Of a DNA stretch of 64,000 nt, positions 33,037 through 44,863 are shown one piece after another (position 1 is the stretch's first letter; each line of letters begins with the position of its first letter). The notes beneath the pieces were generated by a model, which saw only the letters and a list, made by a program, of their open reading frames with translations, made no database searches and was not told the DNA's origin. The position numbers and the translations under genes were made by a program. The DNA is taken from assembly GCF_900453105.1 (NCBI RefSeq), contig NZ_UGPW01000001.1, positions 1,674,001 through 1,738,000 on the forward strand. The letters are read 5' to 3'. The stretch comes from Moraxella ovis. Its GTDB lineage: Bacteria; Pseudomonadota; Gammaproteobacteria; Pseudomonadales; Moraxellaceae.

Positions 33037-34215
33037 ATGACCACTTATTTGTCTTTATCCACTCGCCTGCTCAAACAACCCTCCATCACACCCAATGACT
33101 GCGATTGCCAGAACATCTTGGCAGAGTTTTTGAGTGGTTTGGGCTTTGATTGTGAATTCATGTACTTTGGCGACCCAAACGGTCAAGGCGATGATGCCCA
33201 GGTCAAAAATCTTTATGCCAAGAAAAAAGGCAGCGACCCAGACGCAGCTCACCTATGCTTTGCAGGACATACTGATGTCGTCCCCACAGGCGATGAAAGC
33301 TTGTGGACATACCCACCGTTTTCGGCGACGCTGGCGGACGGCTGTCTGTGGGGGCGTGGAGCATCTGACATGAAAACAGCGATTGCCTGCTTTTGTGCGG
33401 CGGTGGAGCGTTTTGTTTGTGCTTACCCGAACCACAAAGGCGACATTTCACTACTCATCACCGCCGATGAAGAGGGTGTGGCAATCAACGGCACAAAAAA
33501 GGCAGTGATGGAGCTGGCTCGGCGTTCTGAACGCATGGACTTTTGCCTTGTGGGTGAGCCGTCCAGCACAGCGACTCTCGGCGATGTCATCAAAAACGGG
33601 AGGCGTGGTTCACTAAGTGGCAGACTTGTTGTTACAGGCAAACAAGGACACATCGCTTATCCACATCTGGCAATCAATCCAATTCATGAGCTTGCCCCCG
33701 CTCTTGCCGAACTTGTGGCGTGTGAGTGGGATATGGGCAACGACTATTTTCCTGCCACCAGTATGCAAATCAGTAACGTGAGCGGTGGTACAGGGGCGAC
33801 CAACGTCATACCCAATAGCGTGGAAGTGCTGTTTAACTTTCGCTTTTGCACCGAGAACACCGCCGAGAGCTTACAGGCAAAAACTCACGCCATTTTGGAT
33901 AAGCATTTTGGGAGTTCAAAAGCAAATTATACGATTGAATGGAATTTATCAGGCGAGCCGTTTTTGACACCCAAAGGCGAGTTTGTCGATGCGGTCGTCC
34001 ACGCCATCAAAGCAGTCACAGGCACCGATGCTGCTCTCTCGACCAGTGGTGGCACCTCTGATGGTCGCTTCATCGCCCCCATCATGAATGCTCAGGTGGT
34101 TGAACTTGGCGTATTGAATGACACCATTCATCAGATAGATGAAAAAGTGGCGGTCGATGATTTGGAGAAATTAACGCTGATTTATGGCAAGATTTTGGAA
34201 AAATTGATTGCTTAA
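33037..34215 (+). CDS. dapE: Succinyl-diaminopimelate desuccinylase
   Basis: DapE is a zinc hydrolase that makes LL-diaminopimelate for lysine and peptidoglycan. The 392-residue M20 peptidase-family protein has [14 protein letters not shown] (metal His and Asp), [15 protein letters not shown], the catalytic [23 protein letters not shown], and the late [13 protein letters not shown]. It starts behind a strong CTAGGAGAG site. A shared terminator separates it from the convergent AbgT-family gene. Confidence 0.96.
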   Translation: MTTYLSLSTRLLKQPSITPNDCDCQNILAEFLSGLGFDCEFMYFGDPNGQGDDAQVKNLYAKKKGSDPDAAHLCFAGHTDVVPTGDESLWTYPPFSATLADGCLWGRGASDMKTAIACFCAAVERFVCAYPNHKGDISLLITADEEGVAINGTKKAVMELARRSERMDFCLVGEPSSTATLGDVIKNGRRGSLSGRLVVTGKQGHIAYPHLAINPIHELAPALAELVACEWDMGNDYFPATSMQISNVSGGTGATNVIPNSVEVLFNFRFCTENTAESLQAKTHAILDKHFGSSKANYTIEWNLSGEPFLTPKGEFVDAVVHAIKAVTGTDAALSTSGGTSDGRFIAPIMNAQVVELGVLNDTIHQIDEKVAVDDLEKLTLIYGKILEKLIA

Positions 34216-34222
34216 AATATAA

Positions 34223-34251
34223 AATCCCCTGTCATCAAACAAGGGATTTTT
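34223..34251. terminator. Bidirectional terminator between dapE and the AbgT gene
   Basis: AAATCCC/GGGATTT with A and T runs on the outer sides lies in the 50-nt gap between the two stops and can serve both genes. Confidence 0.8.
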
Positions 34252-34265
34252 ATTATCTGGCAAGA

Positions 34266-35834
34266 TTAAGGCGTGTAATAAGTCGCAGCCCCTGGTCCTA
34301 CGGGCAAACCTAAGGCAAATACCCAAATACAGAAGAGTACTGTCCACCCCACCAAGAACAAGAGCGAGTATGGAATCATGAGCGACATGAGTGTGCCGAC
34401 CCCTGTGTCTTTTTTGTAACGAATTGCCACCGCCATGATAAGACCAAAGTAACTCATCATCGGCGTGATGATGTTGGTGCTACTATCTCCGATGCGGTAA
34501 GCCGCCTGAATCATTTCAGGAGCATAACCTGTGAGCATCAACATAGGAACAAATATCGGTGCAGTCACCGCCCACTGTGCCGACGCCGAGCCGAGCATGA
34601 GATTGACAAAAGCACAAATCAAAATAAAGCCCACGAGCAACAAAGGTCCTGTCAGTCCGATGTCATTTAGGAAATTCGCTCCCGATACCGCCATGACCGA
34701 ACCGATGTTTGACCAATTAAAAAAGGCGGTAAATTGAGCAGCAAAGAACACCAGCACGATGTACATACTAAGGGAACTCATGGCGGCACTCATGGCATCC
34801 ACCACGTCATCATTGCTCTTGATGGTGCCTGTAATCTTACCATACACAATCCCTGGAATGGCAAAGAACACAAAGATAAACACCACAATCCCATGTAAAA
34901 ATGGCGACCCTGCCACAAGCCCTGTCTCAGGATGTCTTAAAATCCCATCGGCAGGCACAATCGTCCATGCCAGTAGCAAACAAAAAATTAGCATGGACAC
35001 GCCCGACCAAACCAGCCCTTTCTTTTCTAAGGCGGTCAGTCGCTCCACCTTGCTGTCAAGCACGCTTGGGTCATCGGCATCATCGGGGTTGTATTTGCCC
35101 AAAGATGGCTCCACGATTTTTTCGGTGACAAAGTAGCCAATGCCACTTACCAAAAACGTACTTGCCGCCATAAAATACCAGTTGGCTTCTGCCCCCACGA
35201 CATAGTCAGGGTCAATAATGCGTGCTGCTTCTTGGCTAATACCCGACAGTAGTGGGTCAACCGCACCAAGCAATAAGTTGGCACTATAACCGCCCGACAC
35301 GCCTGCAAAGGCAGCGGCAAGTCCTGCCAATGGATGCCTACCCAACGAATGAAAAATCATCGCCGCCAGAGGAATCAGCACCACATAACCAAGCTCTGAT
35401 GCGGTGTTTGACATAATACCTGCAAAAACAATGACAAAAGTAACCATTTTTGGCGGGGCATTCATGACAAGCCCCCGAAGAGCCGCCGAAATCATGCCTG
35501 ACCGCTCAGCAATGCCCACCCCGAGCAGAGCGACAAGCACCGTCCCCAGTGGCACAAAGCCTGTGAAGTTGGACACGATATTCTCCACAATCTTGGCAAG
35601 CCCATCGCCATTTAAGAGATTAACAACATAAATCATGCCGTCTTCACTACGACCCTTTGCCCCTTCTGGACGTGGGTCAACTACTGATACGCCCATCATC
35701 GACATGATTGCCGATAGTACGAGCAAAATAACTGACATCCATACAAATAAAATGGCAGGGTGTGGCAACAGATTGCCAAGCCACTCTACGCCCTTTAAAA
35801 AACGCCCCATGCGGGTAGAATTTTGTTGTTGCAT
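34266..35834 (-). CDS. AbgT-family transporter
   Basis: AbgT-family proteins import p-aminobenzoyl-glutamate (AbgT) or export sulfonamides and related antimetabolites (neisserial MtrF). The 522-residue protein has many membrane segments and family stretches such as PLGTVLVALLGVGIAERSG, MSNTASELGYVVLIPLAAMI and AFAGVSGGYSANLLLGAVDP. The start is ATG 35834 behind AGGGAG; the 13-codon longer frame lacks a site. Which substrate applies cannot be told here; no regulator or mtrCDE genes lie nearby. Confidence 0.9.
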   Translation of the reverse strand: MQQQNSTRMGRFLKGVEWLGNLLPHPAILFVWMSVILLVLSAIMSMMGVSVVDPRPEGAKGRSEDGMIYVVNLLNGDGLAKIVENIVSNFTGFVPLGTVLVALLGVGIAERSGMISAALRGLVMNAPPKMVTFVIVFAGIMSNTASELGYVVLIPLAAMIFHSLGRHPLAGLAAAFAGVSGGYSANLLLGAVDPLLSGISQEAARIIDPDYVVGAEANWYFMAASTFLVSGIGYFVTEKIVEPSLGKYNPDDADDPSVLDSKVERLTALEKKGLVWSGVSMLIFCLLLAWTIVPADGILRHPETGLVAGSPFLHGIVVFIFVFFAIPGIVYGKITGTIKSNDDVVDAMSAAMSSLSMYIVLVFFAAQFTAFFNWSNIGSVMAVSGANFLNDIGLTGPLLLVGFILICAFVNLMLGSASAQWAVTAPIFVPMLMLTGYAPEMIQAAYRIGDSSTNIITPMMSYFGLIMAVAIRYKKDTGVGTLMSLMIPYSLLFLVGWTVLFCIWVFALGLPVGPGAATYYTP

Positions 35835-36012
35835 ATTTACTCCCTCACAACAAAATAGATAAATATAATCCAATATTTATCATAGAATTAATCGTTAAAT
35901 AATAAATACTTACATTCAAACCTTACCATTAAAACACAATCTTGTAAGAAAAACAAACTTTTGATCACATTACTCATAAAGAACGGTTATTACTTTTAGC
36001 ATGGCAATAAAA

Positions 36013-36032
36013 AAGACAGCCTGAGCTGTCTT
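36013..36032 (-). terminator. Terminator of iscX
   Basis: AAGACAGC/GCTGTCTT with a 4-nt loop is followed on the minus strand by TTTTTTATTG, 18 nt past the iscX stop. Confidence 0.92.
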
Positions 36033-36049
36033 CTGTTTCGGATGAATGA

Positions 36050-36250
36050 TTAATCCAATTCCTCAAGCCACGCCATCTGAATGGCTTCCAATATGGCTTC
36101 ATTTGACTTGTTTGGATCATCGCCGAAGCCCTCAAGCTCGCACACATAGCGATGTAAGTCAGTAAAGCGAATGTATTGCACATCCTCATCTGGGTATTTT
36201 TCAGACAGCTCAATGGCAATGTCTAGCGTGTCGTGCCAAGTTAATTTCAT
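36050..36250 (-). CDS. iscX: Fe-S assembly adaptor IscX
   Basis: IscX is a small acidic protein that binds IscS and iron and tunes Fe-S cluster assembly. The 66-residue product equals the E. coli length and starts MKLTWHDTLDIAIELSEKYP. It contains DEDVQYIRFTDLHRYVCELE and ends MAWLEELD. GAGAG is spaced for the ATG at 36250; a GTG two codons earlier is less likely. The rest of the isc operon is not here, so it stands alone with its own terminator. Confidence 0.93.
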   Translation of the reverse strand: MKLTWHDTLDIAIELSEKYPDEDVQYIRFTDLHRYVCELEGFGDDPNKSNEAILEAIQMAWLEELD

Positions 36251-36307
36251 AATCACTCTCTTTATTTGGTCGAAGTTTGGTAAATTTTATCAAAGTTAGC
36301 CAAAAAA

Positions 36308-36316
36308 TGATATAAT
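36308..36316 (+). promoter_or_regulatory. Extended -10 promoter of queH
   Basis: TGATATAAT is an extended -10 element 30 nt before the queH start. No good -35 is visible. Confidence 0.55.
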
Positions 36317-36345
36317 AAGCACATTTTTAACAGTTAAAAACTATC

Positions 36346-37092
36346 ATGACCGTACAAACACACAATCCCCAAAATCAACAATCTCAGCCCAAAAAAGGCA
36401 AGCAAATCGCCAAAGCCGACCCCACCAATCCGCACCTAACGCCGATTGACCGTGAGATTTTGACCCCGCCAAACGGACACAAAAAAGTGCTATTACACTC
36501 ATGCTGTGCCCCTTGCTCGGGCGAGGTGATGGAGGCGATGCTTGCCAGTGGCATTGAATTTACCATTTATTTTTACAATCCCAACATTCACCCCAAAAAA
36601 GAATACGAGATTCGCAAAAACGAGAACATCGCTTTTGCCGAAAAGCACGGCATACCGTTCATTGATGCTGATTATGACATGGACAACTGGTTTGCTCGTG
36701 CCAAAGGCATGGAGCAAGACCCCGAGCGAGGTCGCCGTTGCACCATGTGTTTTGACATGCGATTTGAACGCACCGCCCTATACGCCCATGAGCATGGCTT
36801 TCCTGTAATGACAAGCTCCTTGGGTATCAGTCGCTGGAAAAACATGGCTCAAATCAACGACTGTGGTCATCGAGCCGTCGCCCCTTATGAGGGTCTTGAT
36901 TATTGGGATTTTAACTGGCGTAAAGGCGGTGGCAGTAGCCGTATGATTGAAATCAGTAAGCGTGAGCATTTTTATCAACAAGAGTACTGTGGCTGTGCTT
37001 ATTCGCTCCGTGATACCAATAATTTTCGCCGTAGCCAAGGGCGTGAACCCATTAAAATCGGCGTGAAATATTATGGCGATGAGGATGAGTAA
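36346..37092 (+). CDS. queH: Epoxyqueuosine reductase QueH
   Basis: QueH (DUF208) does the last step of queuosine synthesis in tRNA and is unrelated to QueG. The 248-residue protein has the adjacent cysteines and CxxC of [17 protein letters not shown], then [32 protein letters not shown] and [10 protein letters not shown]. These Cys residues bind an Fe-S cluster and metal in the family. The first ~40 residues are polar and extra. It is a single gene with promoter and terminator. Confidence 0.94.
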   Translation: MTVQTHNPQNQQSQPKKGKQIAKADPTNPHLTPIDREILTPPNGHKKVLLHSCCAPCSGEVMEAMLASGIEFTIYFYNPNIHPKKEYEIRKNENIAFAEKHGIPFIDADYDMDNWFARAKGMEQDPERGRRCTMCFDMRFERTALYAHEHGFPVMTSSLGISRWKNMAQINDCGHRAVAPYEGLDYWDFNWRKGGGSSRMIEISKREHFYQQEYCGCAYSLRDTNNFRRSQGREPIKIGVKYYGDEDE

Positions 37093-37105
37093 TCCCCCTT
37101 CATCC

Positions 37106-37133
37106 AAAAGACCACTCATGTTGGTGGTCTTTT
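37106..37133 (+). terminator. Terminator of queH
   Basis: AAAAGACCAC/GTGGTCTTTT with an 8-nt loop and a following T run lies 14 nt past the stop. Confidence 0.92.
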
Positions 37134-37218
37134 TTATTGACAATTTTACAAGCCAATCCATACTTGACGATTGAGATTTAATTTAAAAAACAAAACAAAG
37201 AAATAAAATTATTATATT

Positions 37219-39551
<2,333 letters not shown>

Positions 39552-39577
39552 TTGCTTTTAATCGCTAGTTTGTTCTA

Positions 39578-39607
39578 AAAAACACTCCCGATTGGGGGTG
39601 TTTTTTA
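39578..39607. terminator. Terminator between katG and the restriction genes
   Basis: A 13-bp stem with one G-T pair (39578-39590 with 39595-39607) with A/T runs on both sides can stop both katG and the convergent restriction-modification genes. Confidence 0.9.
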
Positions 39608-39624
39608 TGATAAACAATTTTTAA

Positions 39625-40752
39625 TTATCTGTGGCTGATGTTATGCACGACATCTCTAATCAAATATTTTTGCAATGCAAAAATCAGCGTTTGCATTTTT
39701 TCAATATCTGGTGCATTATCTTTTGTGGGTACTTGAATGTATTTATCTTTAACCCTATTCCAACCGCCCAATTTGTTTTTATATGAATAAATGGGCAAAT
39801 CAGTTACTTTATTGATACTTGCTACCATAAATAAAAATAATTTGGCATCATATTGTTTATCATCATATTTCCATTTTATCGCATAGGCATCGGATAATAC
39901 CGTAAAATCACGAGATTGGAAATAAGCTCTATACACATCGCTATTAGACGGAATAGAAATCACATTTTTTAAAATCGTTGCATTATCCGTAGGAGCAAAG
40001 TAATTAAGCCCTTGATTTTGAAAACTGGAAGTCAAGCAAGGTAAAACATAATCATCAATTGGTTCTTTGGGTAGACTTTTGGCTGGATAGGGTAATTTTT
40101 TGGTTTTGACTTTTTCAAATAAATCACCCATTTTATATTCAGCCCATACAATTTTACCTTTTTGAAAATCACTTAATACCTGCCATTCATCATCAGTTAA
40201 GGTGCAGTCCATTAAACCTGCTTCTTGTAAATGTTTATTGAGCCGTGCCAAGCGTTCATTTTCAATGGTACGAATAAAGCGTTCCATGAACTCAAAATCA
40301 ATTTGACTAATTTTATCTAAATCTGGATTTTGTTTTATTGGGAGAAAAATTTTGTCTGTTTTTAGTTTGTTTAGTGTAGGATAATCTGTATAGCCATCAC
40401 CATATTTTTTTAATAGGAAGTTGATAACAGAGTTAAGAAAATTATAATTTTCTACTGCTTGTACATTTTTTGGTGATAGTAAAAATATATTTTGACTAGC
40501 ATACCATTGTCTATTTCTAAATTGACAAACATTTTTTCCTATTTGAGTAAGTGAAAAAGTATTTTTTGGATTGGCTGAAAAATCTAATTCTTCTATAAAA
40601 CCCTGAACACCATTATTTAAAGATGTTCTTCCAATAAAATCAAAATCAGATTTTTTATCAGAAATATCTAATTTTCCTTTATCTACACTTTTGGAAGTGT
40701 TAATATCAAACAATTCCTGCAACTCAAATTCCGCCCATTTAACCTGTTGCAA
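39625..40752 (-). CDS. Specificity subunit of a type IIB/I-like restriction system
   Basis: The 375-residue protein has the two-part layout of HsdS-type specificity subunits. Target-recognition half 1 starts WAEFELQELFDINTSKSVDK. A helical spacer around FERFIRTIENERLARLNKHL-like sequence follows, then half 2 starting WAEYKMGDLFEKVKTKKLPY, with a C-terminal helix. The two halves start with the same W-AE-x3-LF pattern. It begins with TTG 8 nt after the methylase stop, so the genes are coupled. The DNA is clearly more AT-rich than katG, suggesting acquisition by transfer. The recognition site cannot be read from sequence. Confidence 0.82.
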   Translation of the reverse strand: MQQVKWAEFELQELFDINTSKSVDKGKLDISDKKSDFDFIGRTSLNNGVQGFIEELDFSANPKNTFSLTQIGKNVCQFRNRQWYASQNIFLLSPKNVQAVENYNFLNSVINFLLKKYGDGYTDYPTLNKLKTDKIFLPIKQNPDLDKISQIDFEFMERFIRTIENERLARLNKHLQEAGLMDCTLTDDEWQVLSDFQKGKIVWAEYKMGDLFEKVKTKKLPYPAKSLPKEPIDDYVLPCLTSSFQNQGLNYFAPTDNATILKNVISIPSNSDVYRAYFQSRDFTVLSDAYAIKWKYDDKQYDAKLFLFMVASINKVTDLPIYSYKNKLGGWNRVKDKYIQVPTKDNAPDIEKMQTLIFALQKYLIRDVVHNISHR

Positions 40753-40760
40753 TTCTTGGA

Positions 40761-42815
40761 TTAAATGGGTTTGTGCTTTTTTATTTCATCACCGATATTG
40801 GATTGTGTTTTAATGATGTTTGCCACTTCCCACGCCAAATACTCTTTGACGGTTTTTTCAAAGTCATCAAGCGTTGGTTTGCCATCTATGGGTGCTGACT
40901 GGTTCCAATCCGCCCCATTTTTGGGGTCAATCGTGCCTTCAAAATATTCTTTTTCGGTCAATAATTTTAATTTTGATTTACCAAAACGCACCAAATTTAC
41001 CACTTCTTCATAGCGTTCTTTGGCATTATTGATGTCTTTTAAATTATTGGTAGATTTTTTTCTGTCCGAACGAGCATAACCATCATTACTAAAATCAATA
41101 AATTTAACCATTTCATCAGCGTGATGTTTTTCATTTACTTTAAAAACATAGATATGCGTTTGTACGCTGGATTTACCAATAAATAAATCAAGGGGCATTC
41201 TAATACTGGCAATTAAAGTGTGTTTTTGTAAAATACGCTGATTGATTTCTTGTGCTTTACCATTACCTGCGGTATCTTTAATCAAAATAGCAGCATAGCC
41301 TTTATTCATCATATTTAAGGCGGTTTCTACAAAATTCATTCCATTGCCATTGGCGGAATAAGGCGGATTTAACACAAAAGCGTCCGCAGGGAATTTATCG
41401 TCCGTATTATCAAACCCATAATTGCCATTAAAATCCACTAATGAATCTTTATTGATGATATTAGAACTGCCATCACCCATCATAATCATATTTAAAATGG
41501 CAAGCATATAAACGCTGGATAATAATTCTAGCCCCAATAATTGTTTGGCTTTGATATGAACTTCTTTTTTGCGTAACTCATCAGGAGAATGAATATTTTC
41601 TCTGGCATCTTTAAGCATTTCATTCATTGCTGCCACCAAAAGCCCTGCCGAACCTGTGGCAAAATCCCAAACAAAACTATCTTTATTAACCCTTGCTAAT
41701 TTTGCCAATAATGTTGCAACATAAGCAGGTGTTAATACGACATCATTTAATTTGTCTTGGGTAAAACCCAGCCAAGAATACATTTCATTAAAAAGTTTGC
41801 CTGTAAAATCTGTGGTTAAACCAATTTTATAATAAATACCCAAATCATCTACAATTTTGGCAAATACTCTTTTTAATTGGCTTTCACCATCGTGTGCTTT
41901 GTTGATATTGTCTGTTAAAAGTGTATTAGACAATGTACGAACAATTAACTCTTTTTTATCTTGTGGCAATTGTTTTTCATTAAAAAATGCGTTAATTTTT
42001 CGGATAATAATATCGCCATCTCTATCGCCTTCTTCTTGACTGGATTTTAAATCTTCTTTTTCTAGGGGTTTTACCTTACCAGCAACGCCAATCGTTGCAA
42101 TAATTGCAGCAGCAACAAGATAAACACGGTCATTTTCTCCCAGACCTTTTTCATTTTGGTAAATGTCATTATTTAATTTTGTTAGGCTGGCGGAAATTTC
42201 CTTTTCACGCTTTTCTCTTATTTTTTCTAATTCATCTGGCGAAAGTGATAATTGTTTGACTTGTGCAATAAAATCATCAAAATTATCTTTGGTTAGAAAT
42301 GAAAAATCATTAAAATCGCCAACCTTTTGCCCCACGCCAAGATTGGATTTTGAAACATAATACACGCCGATTTGATGACGAATATTGCCTTTCTCATCTT
42401 TTTCGCCTGTCATACCAATTGCGATAATGTTGGTATAACTGGTATGATGCAGTAAAGCATTGGCATAATGTACCGCACCATTGACCGCATAAGAATTGAT
42501 ATTCTTAAAATTAGGTTCATTTTTGGCTGTGCGATTATCTACGTTACCATCTTTATCTAGTTTAACAAGTTTGTCCGCATAGCCTTTATATTCAATCAAA
42601 ATAGGATAATAATCGGTATTGCTATCTTGCAAAAGTAACTTGACATCGGGGCGATTACCGCCTGTACCGCCATTTTTTGAATAATAATATTGCAATGCTT
42701 TATCAATTTCATCATTCAATGATTCTTGCTCTAATTTATAAGCCAAACAATGACCTTTAAGCCAGCCATTTGCCAAATCTGCAATGTTAGGTTCTACACT
42801 CTGTTTTTTTGCCAT
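40761..42815 (-). CDS. Fused nuclease-methyltransferase subunit (BcgI type)
   Basis: The 684-residue protein seems to join a nuclease and an adenine methyltransferase. N-terminal PD at residues 56-57 and EYK at 75-77 (ILIEYKG) fit a PD-(D/E)xK nuclease core. The methyltransferase has LTPAYVATLLAKL, the SAM motif VWDFATGSAGLL (382-393) and the catalytic NPPY (483-486). With a separate two-domain S subunit this matches BcgI (type IIB), which cuts on both sides of its site. No separate hsdR is present. The start is ATG 42815 with GAGG; the longer frame lacks a site. AT-rich, probably acquired. Confidence 0.8.
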   Translation of the reverse strand: MAKKQSVEPNIADLANGWLKGHCLAYKLEQESLNDEIDKALQYYYSKNGGTGGNRPDVKLLLQDSNTDYYPILIEYKGYADKLVKLDKDGNVDNRTAKNEPNFKNINSYAVNGAVHYANALLHHTSYTNIIAIGMTGEKDEKGNIRHQIGVYYVSKSNLGVGQKVGDFNDFSFLTKDNFDDFIAQVKQLSLSPDELEKIREKREKEISASLTKLNNDIYQNEKGLGENDRVYLVAAAIIATIGVAGKVKPLEKEDLKSSQEEGDRDGDIIIRKINAFFNEKQLPQDKKELIVRTLSNTLLTDNINKAHDGESQLKRVFAKIVDDLGIYYKIGLTTDFTGKLFNEMYSWLGFTQDKLNDVVLTPAYVATLLAKLARVNKDSFVWDFATGSAGLLVAAMNEMLKDARENIHSPDELRKKEVHIKAKQLLGLELLSSVYMLAILNMIMMGDGSSNIINKDSLVDFNGNYGFDNTDDKFPADAFVLNPPYSANGNGMNFVETALNMMNKGYAAILIKDTAGNGKAQEINQRILQKHTLIASIRMPLDLFIGKSSVQTHIYVFKVNEKHHADEMVKFIDFSNDGYARSDRKKSTNNLKDINNAKERYEEVVNLVRFGKSKLKLLTEKEYFEGTIDPKNGADWNQSAPIDGKPTLDDFEKTVKEYLAWEVANIIKTQSNIGDEIKKHKPI

Positions 42816-42952
42816 CCCAACCTCAACCATATAAAAATTATAAAATACTCCATTATAACACAAGATAGAACTTGACGCTTGTAACCATCGCGCAAATATC
42901 TTACAAAAACCAACAAACCCACACTCACCATTCTGTTATACTAACCCACTTA

Positions 42953-42984
42953 TTTAACCCTAGCCATCTTTAACCCTAGCCATC
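42953..42984 (+). repeat. Tandem 16-bp repeat in the katA leader
   Basis: TTTAACCCTAGCCATC occurs twice head to tail (42953-42968, 42969-42984), between a possible -10 (TATACT, 42937-42942) and the GAGG ribosome site of katA. Confidence 0.9.
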
Positions 42985-42997
42985 GCCGAGGACCATT

Positions 42998-44595
42998 ATG
43001 ACAGACAAAAAAGCCATGACAGACAACAAAACCAACACGATTAACCCCCAAACGCTTGAACCACAAGACGCCCACAAAGCCGTTTGCCCTGTTACCCACC
43101 TGACACGCCAAAACGGTGCGCCTGTGGTCTCAAATCAAAACTCAATGACCGCAGGGGCAAGAGGTCCTATCCTACTGCAAGATTTGTGGCTTAACGAAAA
43201 ACTTGCCGACTTTGCCCGTGAAGTCATTCCAGAACGGCGTATGCACGCCAAAGGCTCTGGGGCGTTTGGCACATTTACCGTAACAAAAGACATCACCCAA
43301 TACACCCGTGCCAAAATTTTTAGCCAAGTTGGCAAAAAAACCGAAATGTTTGCACGCTTCTCAACGGTGGCAGGCGAGCGAGGGGCGGCGGATGCCGAGC
43401 GAGACATTCGTGGCTTTGCCCTAAAATTTTATACCGAAGAGGGTAACTGGGATATGGTGGGCAACAACACACCAGTGTTTTTCTTGCGTGACCCCCTAAA
43501 ATTCCCTGACCTAAACAAAGCGGTCAAAAGAGACCCACGCACCAACATGCGTAGTGCCACCAACAACTGGGATTTTTGGACGCTACTGCCAGAAGCCTTC
43601 CATCAAGTAACCATCACGATGAGCGATCGTGGCATTCCCAAATCTTATCGCCACATGCACGGCTTTGGCTCGCATACGTATAGCTTTATCAATGCCGATA
43701 ATGAGCGTTTTTGGGTCAAATTCCACTTTCGTACCCAGCAAGGTATCCAAAACCTAACCGATAGCGAGGCCGAAGCGGTCATCGCCAAAGACCGTGAGAG
43801 CAATCAGCGTGATTTGTTTGATGCCATTGAGCGTGGCGATTTCCCAAAATGGAAAATGTACGTACAAATTATGCCCGAGCAAATGGCAGAAGAAGTGGAT
43901 TTTCACCCCTTTGACTTGACCAAAGTTTGGTCAAAAAAACAATTTCCGCTCATTGAAGTGGGCGAGTTTGAACTAAACCGCAATCCAGAAAACTTCTTTT
44001 TGGATGTGGAGCAAGCTGCCTTTGCTCCAAGCAATCTGGTACCAGGGATTAGCGTATCGCCTGACCGTATGCACAAGCTCGCCTGTTTAACTATGCCGAT
44101 GCACAGCGTTATCGCTTGGGCGTAAACCGCAACCAAATCCCTGTCAATGCCCCACGTTGCCCTGTGTACTCAAACCACAGAGACGGTCAAGGGCGAGTGG
44201 GCGACAACTATGGCGGACGTCCGCACTATGAGCCAAACAGCTTTGGGCAATGGCAAGAACAGCCCCAATATGCCGAGCCACCCCTAAAAATCAGTGGCGA
44301 CGCCAAGCAGTGGGATTTTCGTGAAGACGACAGCGATTATTTTAGCCAGCCACGAGCCTTGTTTAATCTCATGAGCGATGAGCAAAAACAAGCCCTGTTT
44401 GATAACACTGCAAGGGCAATGGGTGATGCGTTAGATTTCATCAAATACCGCCATATCCGCAACTGCCACGCCTGCCACCCTGATTATGGCATGGGTGTTG
44501 CCAAGGCGTTGGGCATGACGGTAGAAGATGCCATTAAGGCGTATGACACCGACCCTGCCAAACATTTGGCGAGTTGTTTGCCACCAAAGGCGTAA
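42998..44595 (+). pseudogene. katA: Frameshifted monofunctional catalase
   Basis: The N-terminal 360 codons encode a heme catalase: [39 protein letters not shown], the catalytic Asn in [14 protein letters not shown], and [14 protein letters not shown]. At 44072-44073 one base is missing after ATG CA. The frame then runs into TAA at 44123, giving 375 residues. The other frame restores [15 protein letters not shown], which holds the proximal heme-ligand tyrosine, and continues to 44595. The predicted product therefore lacks the heme ligand. The first codons are duplicated ([11 protein letters not shown]). It is either a true null or a sequencing error. Confidence 0.88.
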
Positions 44596-44616
44596 CGTAG
44601 TCTGTTGTTTTTAAAG

Positions 44617-44642
44617 AAAGCCACTCTGGATAGAGTGGCTTT
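44617..44642 (+). terminator. Terminator of katA
   Basis: AAAGCCACTCT/AGAGTGGCTTT with a 4-nt loop and a T run lies 21 nt past the katA stop. Confidence 0.92.
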
Positions 44643-44698
44643 TTGTTTTGATTATTATAAAATATAACTGTCGATCTACCAACTTAAAAAGACGTTTG

Positions 44699-44863
44699 AT
44701 GGAAAAATTACTCGCACTTGCGCTATTGCTATCATCTACTGCTTATGCCAATAACATTCCTGATAGTTTTGATAACCGCCCTGTTTTGCCAACGGTACAA
44801 AAATTAAGCACATTTGACTGGACGTGGCAAAATGTCGACCAATTACCCAACGTTTCTACCTGA
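44699..44863 (+). pseudogene. Probable 5' remnant of a secreted-protein gene
   Basis: A 54-codon frame encodes a clear signal peptide (MEKLLALALLLSSTAYA) and 37 further residues with FDWTWQNVDQLPNVST at the end. It stops in DNA overlapping the broken 3' end of the tbpB relic on the other strand. Both genes seem to have lost their 3' parts at this point, as expected if a deletion joined them. I do not recognise the family. A genuine short secreted peptide is the alternative. Confidence 0.45.
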
